Assembly (NCBI RefSeq): GCF_964204865.1
Contig: NC_135254.1
Coordinates: forward strand, 4,717,001 to 4,781,000
Length of the DNA: 64,000 nt
Source: Styela clava
Taxonomy: Eukaryota > Chordata > Ascidiacea > Stolidobranchia > Styelidae
Reading direction: 5' to 3'
Below the pieces are notes generated by a model. It saw nothing but the letters and a program-made list of their open reading frames with translations, did not search any database and was not told the origin of the DNA. A program made the position numbers and the translations under genes. Of the stretch, positions 55,691 to 64,000 are shown piece after piece. Each line of letters opens with the position of its first letter. The first letter of the stretch is position 1.

Positions 55691-55955
55691 AAGCACTTAT
55701 ACTTGTCTTTCTTATACTAAGCGGATATATTTGTGAGACACTTATATTTTGGGGAGAACTGTGATTTTTTGGCAATTATTCACAGTTTTTATGATTAATC
55801 TGGCAACGCATAAAGCATCAGCTGATTTTGCATCGATGCCTTTTTCGTAAACTCTCGCATCGCTCAATTGAAATCTGAGTTCTGGCAACAGTGATCGGGG
55901 CGTTCAAAAACGAGAGAGATGTCTGCTGAGAGATGTCTGCTAGGGTAACTTTGGT

Positions 55956-56165
55956 ACATTGGTACTCCCGTAGAATAAGCACCCTGTTAGGGTTAGGCCA
56001 AAATTTTATTACAATTTGACCTATTTTAGTTCTATTACAAGTTTGGAGACTGTTTATGTTATCCAAGTGAATATTCCCCTGCTCACAGTTTTCATTCCCT
56101 TTACACAATTTGATATGAAATAGGCAAAATTAGTTACCGGTACCTCCATAGTGGTAAACATACTT
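55956..56165 (+). repeat. Repeat B, third unit after the MULE
   Basis: Starts with the duplicated target ACATTGGTA, then CTCCCGTAGAATAAGCACCC, and runs to CCTCCATAGTGGTAAACATA. It continues the tandem pair at 48105-48498 across the insertion. Confidence 0.75.
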
Positions 56166-58459
56166 TTGGAGCAGCCAGCAGTTTTTGTGATACTGTCGAG
56201 CTGGCTGCAAGAGATAATCATGCACGGATCATATTGTTAGGACGTAACGGCTATCAGTAGGCATAGCCAACCTAGGCTGATAAATTTCTCCAACGAATTT
56301 TAGTTTTCTCTGAGGCCTATGTTGTTAGCGTATATTGTCGACCAAAAAGATAGAAAGAAAGCTAGGAACAATTTAGGCTAGCCAAGCACACTATTCAACA
56401 CACGTTGGAATTGATCTACAATCAGGTTCATTATTAATTCAAAAAATCAATTTTACAATACAAGCTGTTCAAAAGTGGATTAGGAACTTTTATGAAGCAC
56501 GTCGTGGCAGCAGCAGTGGGGAATCTACGGAAAAGTTTACAATATGCCCTAAAAGTAATATAATGAAATGCATAAGAACAACATTGAAACTTGGATTAAT
56601 AAAATACTTAGTTGTGGTTAATTAACAATTATGACCCAGAGCAAAAATAGAATATTTATACAAAACGTAATTCATGAGCTCAATAACACAGGGTTGGATT
56701 GGACATATTTTGAATCATATCAGACTTGATTAAGTAATTTTTGGTTGAGGTATAACCTGCCACAAATTATCAGAACAATTTTGGGTACTCCCTTAGTATG
56801 TGAAACAAGTTGGAAGACACCGGAACGTAGTATGTGTACCATGTTAGGGTTAGGCCATAATTTTATCCAATATTGCTTATTTTGGTTCTATTACGAGTTC
56901 GGGAAATAGCCAAGTGACTCTTGTAGTATTTGTACCTGAAATTCTGACCTAACTCTAACCTGGTACACATACTACAATCCCTTGTCCGCTATCTTGATTC
57001 AAATATTACGGTATCCAATTTTGTAGTATATGGGTTGACAAAAAAATGTCAGTTTATTCAACATATTTTCATTAATAAATAATGCGAATAAATAGACTTT
57101 ACACCGAATTTAATATATTGACAATACAGGCATCGTATTAGCCTAGTGTTTAGACTTGACTATGTTAGCATGTTTGATTAAAATACCCATGTTCAATTCA
57201 TACCAGCACAATAAGACACCTCACCCTAAGTGTTGTATACACTGCTGAACAGGAGTATTTTAAGTTCTTTCCTGCTATGTAGAAGTTTCATATTCAGCAT
57301 TGGATGCTTGTTCAAAGTCCTGTTTTGGGCAATGGAAGCTACAAATTTATCAAAAAATGCCCCAAAAATATTAATATTTAGCAGCCACTTAGTAGAGATC
57401 TGCTATTAATTTGAAAGAACTAAAATCTTAAGCTTCGGCATTGACTACCCAATCTAACACACGCTGGGTGTGGTGGGGGTAGGGTGGAGGTGGGGGAGGC
57501 ATGGAATTTAAACCTAAGATGTGTAATCTGAGATGCCCGCACAGTTGAGTCTTACGCTTCGGCTGCCTTGGTTGTTTTACTTATATTATGTTATGCCCAT
57601 ACGGAAATCTCCCAAATACTATGTTGACAAAAAATTTCATCATAATATTTATAGTTTTATCGGTTCATTATTTGTAACAATTGATCAAATATATTATTTG
57701 CACAATGGCTGCATTGGCAATATTGTTTTGGCTTTGTTGTAGATTTAATGAAGGCGAGTTCAAGATCAAAGTTAACATCTCAGTTCACTATCTTATGCTG
57801 GAAACAGTGGAACCAGTGTTGCAGGAAATCTATCTAAATTCCCAGAAATTCTGTGAAATAAAAAAAGAATTATTATGCATAGAACAAAGGAAAAATTTGT
57901 CAATCTGTACACTATGATATGGCAGCAAACATGTTGTGTTTCCACAAGCTCCACATTTCCCAACCACAAAACTAATGATGTGTTTTTTGGTCTCTATTTT
58001 TTGTAAAGTTAAAACTTTACTTTAAACGCGATTTATAATTTTCTTTCTTGCATTAGCGAATAAATATATGATATTGAATACTATTCATGTTATAATCCGG
58101 CCCACCGAGGACTTTATTTTCCCACATGTGGCCCGCCGACTAGAGAAGTTGCCCACCCCTAACATAGAGTGTCTGTCTCATTGAAAGGGCTTTTGGATCT
58201 GAATTTTTTCAAATAGGGATGGGCTTTTCAAATCAAATATTTGAATCAAATCGAATTGTAAATTATTAGAATCGGGCAAAACTTCATGTGAAGAAGCAAT
58301 CCTTTATTTACCTCAGATACCAATGCAAGTTCATTACTCAATTTAGTTTCAAGCGATAATTATCTACTTTGTTATTTCAGCAATTCAAGACCATTTATAT
58401 GAATGCATGTTGGGGAAAATGGACAAAGCATTATTTTGCCAGAGTGTCAAATGAATAAA
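56166..58459. other. Gene C 3' flank; shared repeats, no gene
   Basis: Parallels the 33.0-36.2 kb flank of gene B: GCCAGCAGTTTTTGTGATAC and GCTATCAGTAGGCATAGCCA near 56170-56270, a fold-back repeat A at 56786-57010, a reverse family 1 SINE at 57240-57590, and a hAT end with GGCCCGCCGAC near 58135. The three flanks show the extent of the duplicated unit. No convincing exon. Confidence 0.5.
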
Positions 58460-61400
58460 TTATCTCACCATTATTGATGCATCAAACTCAAATTCCCTTG
58501 CCTTCAATGCTTTTTGCAGTTTCTTTGTATGATTTAGATCTGGATATCCATTGCTTAAATAAAAAATAATTGAAAATTTGTAAGTTTTGTATTTAACAAT
58601 GATAGATCCTGCCTGGGGGGTAATGAAGTACACAATTGGGTTCTAGGGATTTAAAGTCATTTTCGTCGTTCCCGAACCAAGATGGCAGACACCGGAATGT
58701 AGTATGTGCACCAGGTTTGGTACGGCCATAATTTTATTCCAATTTTCTTTAGTTCTATTACGAGTTCGGGCACTAGCCAAGTGACTCCCATAGTATTTCT
58801 ACCTGAAATCATAGCCTAACCCTAACCTGGTACACATACTACGTTCCAGTGTTCGCCATCTTGGTTAAATATTTCAGGAGTACCAAAATTTCGTCTGAGC
58901 AATTGAGAAAAAGTCATGATGGCTACAAATGGCCAATATAGTTTCTGTTTAAAGTTTGAGAAAACTTTAGCTTCATTAGACATTAGCTTCAAAAGTCTGA
59001 AATCAAAACTTTTTGACAAGACGAAAATACGACTCTGGCTTTGACGTCGATACCAAAAGGATTTCAAACTTTGTGTCATTTCACAATTTAAGATAAATTA
59101 TGGTATACCAAAAATTGTCCTAATTGACTTTACTTCTTGCTCATGTCACCATTGGTTTGATTGGAGTGAATTACAAGAATATCATTTGTACTAAGAACCA
59201 TAACCATGATGCAGATGCCAAAAATACAACATTTTAGAATTATAATATAAATATCCAATCCAGCGTTTCCCAAACTGTGTTCCGTCTTCCGAGTGTTCCG
59301 TGGAAAATAAATCAAAATACGTCTAAACGGGTCGCCATGGCGATCTAGGGATCGTGAAGTTGTCGCCCAACTGACCGTTCAATATCGTGTCTCGTTGGCC
59401 TAAAGCGGACTAACTAAGGTAGGGTAGGGGCATATTCGTTAACCGTCGGCCTTAGCTCTTTGACTGTTAAGTTCATTATCAAGTTTGCAGCAATAGGCAA
59501 ACAGGTAGGTCTTAAAGAATGAGGGCAAATGGTCAACTCTTCTTCCGTCATCTCTGTCTGATTTTACTTTGAAATGCTGAAAAATTTACTCATGTTCGCT
59601 AAACTCGATTCAGCAGATCAATAAACTGCAGCTCGCAAAGTTGCAGAAAGTACGTCTATCTCCATTAGACTTAACATTAAAGAGGCAAACACTACGTAAT
59701 CGAAAGTAAACGATATAGAAAGGTATAATGATTCATATACACAGCATTCAAATTGAGAAACAATAAAACATTTATAATAAATGAAATATGTAAAATATTC
59801 AATCATATTTTAGGTATGTTCAACATAATTCTGTTAGTTTTTGCGGCGCATTTGGCAACTCGCCACGACGAACCCATTGGGAACCGCTACATTACACCGT
59901 TTTTCTTTTTACCCTTTCATTTTTTAGTGTTCCGCGAGGCGAGATAAAAAGTGTAAGTGTTCCGTGGCCGAAAAAGTTTGGGAAACGCTAAATTCTAATC
60001 TATTTAATAAATACATTTGGTCATAGTGATTGATTATGTTTGAGACCGGTAGATCAAAAATAGTATGTCTTTCCAAATAAAATATATCATTTACAATTAA
60101 AGATACTTGAGAATAGTTCACAAAAAATCAAGAATAAATTCAAATGAAGTATCCATTATGCCTTTAATGCTTCAAAAATCTTTAAAAATCGGCAATACCC
60201 TAAATGTACTTCGAGCTGTAAACACAATTTTATAATATTTTTCCTGAATAGAAATTTAGTTATCAAAACTAATATTTTGAAAGAACTTTGAATTTTGTTG
60301 TAGAGCAATACCCAGTAATAACCTAATTTGAAGTAGGGTAAGTAATCATAAAACATACAACGCACTCACTTCTCTGGCCCTCCAGTTTTATTAGTCTTAT
60401 GAGGAAACTCATCGTTCCAAACAATTTTTCCTCGTCTGTCACCAACTTCTTGAATCTTGAAAATCAATCCTGCATTGAATGCTTGATGGAGTAAGTTGTG
60501 ACATATGTTTCCATCAAAAGTATTTGGCAAATATTCCGTGTATTCCTGAGCTTCATATAAAAAACCCTGGAGAAACAAACATAACTAATCATCTATCATA
60601 CCTGGGGATTTGTTAAAACGTAAATAAATATCAGAATATCTATGAACATTCACTAGAAGTAAGTCAAATAACTTTCTATCAAAATACTTGGTATTTTAAT
60701 TTTAAAACATCATTTTAACTTGACAACGGGATAACTCAATTATACGTTGAAAATCAGAAATTATGGCTATGTCAGGATTTCACCGCACCATTAAATCTAA
60801 TTCTAAATTAAAAATAGATGAACTAAATTCTATGAACATCTTATTTGATATTATTCAGATTTCAACAAGAATGATCTATATATTGCTATGTTATGATTTT
60901 ACTACACAAACTATTTTTCTATTTGAATTTTATATCAATACCAAATTTTTTAATGCTTTGATTTCCATTAGAACTGAATTCGATCAGGATACCCAGTTTA
61001 AATTAATCATAGACGGACAAAGCATGAACCAGAGTCAACACATATATTATAAGCATTATACCAATACTGCATGATTCTGTATATTTCTATGGGAGGCAAT
61101 AACTCATGTGGGTTATTGTAAACATTAACAATACCGCATTCAAACTTCTGGGCTGTGCGAAGGCCTACGGTTAAAGCGTTAGACTGAACTAAGCTGACAT
61201 CACATATTGAACATCTCGGTTCAGATCCCCATGCCCACCACCTCATCCAGGGTGAAATAAACGCGAACCAGAAATGCCTGATTCTTTGAAAAAATAATAA
61301 TAGCTCTTTAAATATAATTACGGTAGATATCAGTGGCTGCTTGTATAGGTCCTTGTTCAGAGCAAAAGTCATGAATAATAAAAATAAATTACTGGGGATA

Positions 61401-64000
61401 GCCAATACCCTATACCAGTACCCGAGTGCCACTAACATATCAAAGAAACTAGCTAGCAAGAACTCGTTGAAATATACACAATGTTATGAAAGCGTGTTTC
61501 TCACTGAATTCGGTGTGACAATTTTAAATAGCAGTTTTCTTTAGAAATTTTTGCGTCTTAACTAAACATTTCTGCCAAGACCCGAACATCGCACCATAGG
61601 ATCAATCAAAAATATAAACAATTTTTTATGCTTGTATATACTGTACAGTAGAAACTTCACCTTACAAAAATTCTGTTTGTTAAAATATTGTTTCGACTAA
61701 CGTAAGAGTTTCTACATAAGAAAGGCCGAAAATTGAAAACAAAAAACGCGTGTAGTGACATTTGTTTATTTTACGTTAATGCAGTGCTTGAAGCCCGGGT
61801 GTCCAATTCATCCGGCCCGTGGTCAACGTTTTGATCCAAAACACTTCACAATTATTTCATTTTTTAACGTATTCATAGGCAGTCGGTAGTAAATTACAGT
61901 CGGCATGAAAGGATTTCAATCAGCTCTGACTTGAAGTGCTTGTTACACATCACGGATATTTTTCATTAAAAATATTTTACAAATATTATAGTATATTTCA
62001 ATTTTTTCAAGGTAGTTTGTGCGACCTCGGCAATAAATCTAGAAGCAAATTGTTTAATTAATTGCATTCATCCTTTCATTTAATAGTGACCGAACACAGG
62101 GGAAATTTATTTCATTTCTTGCAATTTAGACTAGAGCTTATAAAATATTTCATAATTAATATATAGTATGTATCGCGGCGTCGTTGATGACAATATCGTT
62201 CAGTTTAAGTTAACGGTATCAATATATATTCAAAAATGAAATCATAACAGCCGACATGAAATATTTAAATCAGCGCCGAATGGCAAAATAAAAGAAGTCT
62301 TTCGGTCCTAATTCTTAAAACTGCAAAATAAAAAGAGTAAATTCTAATTTTAAATTTCATGTGCGTGTGCTCATTTTTGTACATTACGCTCTCTCTTAGA
62401 TTTCAACTTTTAACGCCTCCTCCGACCACCTCATCTCCGTGGTCTTCGCTTAGCCCAGTCAAATAGTATACCAAAATTTATGGGGGCTTGGAGCGGATGA
62501 ATGCATTTTCAGGTAAAAAGCATCCATACTTACGAACTTTTCTACTTACGAAGGGGCTTGGAACAAAATAATTTTTTACCATTACGGAAACCTTTTCACA
62601 AGTAGAAAATTCTGCAAGGTACACATGGCGAGAAGAAAGAACAGAGAAATACTAAATAAAAACTACAAATTTTTGTATCCAGAGATGTACTTAGAGACGT
62701 ATGTAGAGTTTAGAGGCCCGCGGTTTCACTCAGTTACTTTTATTTGGCCCGCCTAAAAAAAGGTTGCGCACCCCTGCTCCACTTAGTAGTTTTTGGCATA
62801 TGTAATGATTTTGCATCTCACTCACAATAAAATATATATTTGTAACCACTCAATGAATCGATTCATAAAGTTTACAATTACCGTACAATAATTGCACCAA
62901 GAATTATAGGCCATTTCTAAATATTACTTTCAAAGATTTGTGATTCCTCTTTATTGCACTGGCATTCGATGCATAAAATCGATTTTCATATATATATATA
63001 TATATATACTAATTTGCATTTGAGGATCAATATTATGTATAAGAACCTTCTTGATTAAGAATCTTGATTTGATTAAATCTATAGTTTATTTTCCAACCGA
63101 CAATTAAATTGGTTTCATATCTCACCATCAGACTTCCAGCAGGAAATGAGTAGGTGATGACACTAGTCCACACTCTTTCATATCCTGGCAGTGATTCAAG
63201 CAATAAATTCCTTCTCATCTCCCATCCAGATGGTTGTTGGTTGATGGTTATTAGACCAGATGTAGTTTGAATTGAAGATTGAGATTCTGCACCTGGATGA
63301 ATGAAACCAGAACTTGTAGCAAAAATAATGTTTGTTCTTATTTAAGCAAAAATGCTTGCGATTGAGGGGTTCGATGATATTTAAAGGGTACCATGATATA
63401 TTAAAATTATAAAATGAAAGAATGAAAATTATGGTTCCTGGATGTAAGTGAGCTTTTGTGTGATTATTTGAGTTTTGGGACAATGCCATGGCCTAGCGGT
63501 TAAACTGTAAGATGGCATTACAGATTACACATTTCAGGTTTAATATCTATACCACCCTCCTTGAGTCAAAGTGTATAATAGATTGGGCAGGCAATGCCTT
63601 ACAAAAAAAATCAGGTTCTCCAGAATAAAGTACCTTCCTACAAATCAATAGATATCAGTGGCTGCAAGTGTATGACCTCGTTTGTTAATTAATGTCTTAT
63701 AAAATGAATTCATCAAACATTTTCTGAGAAGTTGAGTTTATGGTTTACCAATACTTTAAATATGCTGAATCATGAGTTTATCCAGTAACTCAAATCTGGG
63801 TCAGAGGTCACATTTTAGCCCTAAAATGAGAATTTTGATGGGAACATTCCAAATTCCCAGTCTAAGACCCCCCGATTTATGAAAACTTACACAGAAGGCA
63901 CGTTATTCCTGACTTTTAGTATTCAATGTATTACTTTCATTACCATTAAGTGGTTTGGATTGGGCAGAGCCATAACCCGATGCACCCCCTGTGGCGAAAG
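58460..64000 (-). CDS. BTB-BACK-Deltex C-terminal protein, copy C (5' part outside window)
   Basis: Visible exons: 64000-63944 (end of the BTB exon, encoding GGASGYGSAQSKPLN, donor G|GTAATG), 63292-63126, 60566-60370 and 58553-58460 (ending GTG AGA TAA). Phases match copies A and B exactly. DTC motifs: QPSGWEMRRN, SLPGYERV, YLPNTFDG, AFNAGLIF, IVWNDEFPHKT and NGYPDLNH. The last exon is more diverged (KKLQKALKAREFEF) and its acceptor is TTAAG rather than TTCAG. The third-from-last exon ends SLM instead of SLK. No coiled-coil exon lies between 63292 and 63944. The BTB domain itself should lie just right of the window. Probably functional, but the larger number of changes leaves some doubt. Confidence 0.7.
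58663..58885. repeat. Fold-back repeat A in last intron of gene C
   Basis: Arms CCCGAACCAAGATGGCAGAC and GTTCGCCATCTTGGTTAAAT, centre TTCTATTACGAGTTCGGGCA. Located as in gene A (11157-11362), followed by the shared ACCAAAATTTCGTCTGAGCA. Gene B lacks it at the matching site. Confidence 0.6.
59261..59990. mobile_element. hAT-like element relic, ~730 bp, in gene C intron
   Basis: Ends CAGCGTTTCCCAAACTGTGT and AAAGTTTGGGAAACGCT are inverted, with TTCCGTGG motifs just inside. Flanks TCCAATC and TCTAATC suggest an imperfect duplication of a site that is unoccupied in genes A and B (TATCCAATCTATT near 11880; TTCTAATCTATTTAA near 36820). A reversed relative lies inside 32310-32880. No transposase frame. 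Confidence 0.6.
61150..61355 (+). repeat. tRNA-derived SINE, family 1, gene C intron
   Basis: GCGAAGGCCTACGGTTAAAG head, CTCGGTTCAGATCCCCATGC B-box region, CCACCTCATCCAGGGTG block and TATCAGTGGCTGCTTGTATA tail. Orthologous to the copy at 38045-38275. Confidence 0.65.
61795..62785. mobile_element. Degraded hAT-like element in gene C intron
   Basis: The left side has GGTGTCCAATTCATCCGGCC; the right side has TTTGGCCCGCCTAAAAAAAG and GGTTGCGCACCCCTG. The GGCCCGC-next-to-terminus layout matches the other hAT MITEs in the window. A clear duplication is not visible. The interior is AT-rich and non-coding. Confidence 0.4.
62988..63009. repeat. (TA)n microsatellite
   Basis: About ten uninterrupted TA dinucleotides in the intron before the first DTC exon of gene C. 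Confidence 0.9.
63486..63690 (+). repeat. tRNA-derived SINE, family 1, gene C intron 1
   Basis: GCCATGGCCTAGCGGTTAAA head, TTACACATTTCAGGTTTAAT B-box region (decayed), GGGCAGGCAATGCCTTACA and ATATCAGTGGCTGCAAGTGT tail. Uninterrupted version of the SINE that is split by the hAT at 17804-21071 in gene A. Confidence 0.7.

Larger units (their letters stand above)
48508..55955 (+). mobile_element. Mutator-like DNA transposon, 7448 bp, with tandem-array terminal inverted repeats
   Basis: Ends are ACCAAAGTTACCC and GGGTAACTTTGGT, flanked by the perfect 9-bp duplication ACATTGGTA (48499-48507 and 55956-55964). The neighbouring repeat junction shows the same site without insertion. The outer ~280 bp of each end are almost identical in inverted orientation and include a 14-bp direct repeat AGCAGACATCTCTC. 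Inside that, each end continues as a ~186-bp tandem array in inverted orientation. The unique centre (51348-53895) carries the transposase and Ulp1-PHD reading frames. Nine-base duplications plus a D-D-CxxH transposase identify a MULE. Close similarity of the two ends suggests fairly recent insertion. Confidence 0.9.

Overview
The window is AT-rich, intron-containing metazoan DNA. An ascidian (tunicate) is my best guess, inferred from a local expansion of BTB proteins, very compact MITE/SINE-rich introns and the overall base composition. The species cannot be proven from the sequence. There are no prokaryotic operons, rRNA genes or CRISPR arrays. tRNA signals appear only inside SINEs.

Host genes. 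(i) At 3.4-5.0 kb (+) there are three 3' exons of an FGFR1OP2/SIKE-like coiled-coil gene with a frame break in the last exon; its 5' exons lie left of the window. (ii) Three tandem paralogues lie on the minus strand: copy A (10917-23019, complete), copy B (36175-41054, complete) and copy C (58460 to beyond 64000, 5' part off the window). Each complete copy has a large BTB-BACK-BACK exon joined through phase-compatible introns to three small exons encoding a Deltex C-terminal (DTC) domain. I see no RING. Copy A alone also has a phase 1-1 coiled-coil cassette exon.

Mobile DNA fills the rest. The most striking item is a 7448-bp element at 48508-55955 between copies B and C. It has a perfect 9-bp target duplication and an empty site visible next door. 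Its very long terminal inverted repeats are mostly made of ~186-bp tandem units. It encodes a Mutator-like (MULE) DDE transposase that runs, in the -1 frame across an A AAA AAC heptamer, into a Ulp1-type cysteine protease plus PHD finger. Other elements include a 3.27-kb hAT with a BED finger (17804-21071), several hAT MITEs with 8-bp duplications, a Tc1/mariner-like MITE, MULE-like miniature elements with 9-bp duplications, fold-back repeats with long inverted halves, and two tRNA-derived SINE families.

Layout. 1-10.9 kb: FGFR1OP2-like gene end and MITEs. 10.9-23 kb: copy A with intronic hAT insertions. 23-36 kb: intergenic, nested MITEs. 36-41 kb: copy B. 41-48.5 kb: intergenic, mostly featureless. 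48.5-56 kb: the MULE. 56-64 kb: repeat relics and copy C. The 3' flanks of all three gene copies share the same repeats in the same order, so the array arose by segmental tandem duplication and was later modified by separate insertions.
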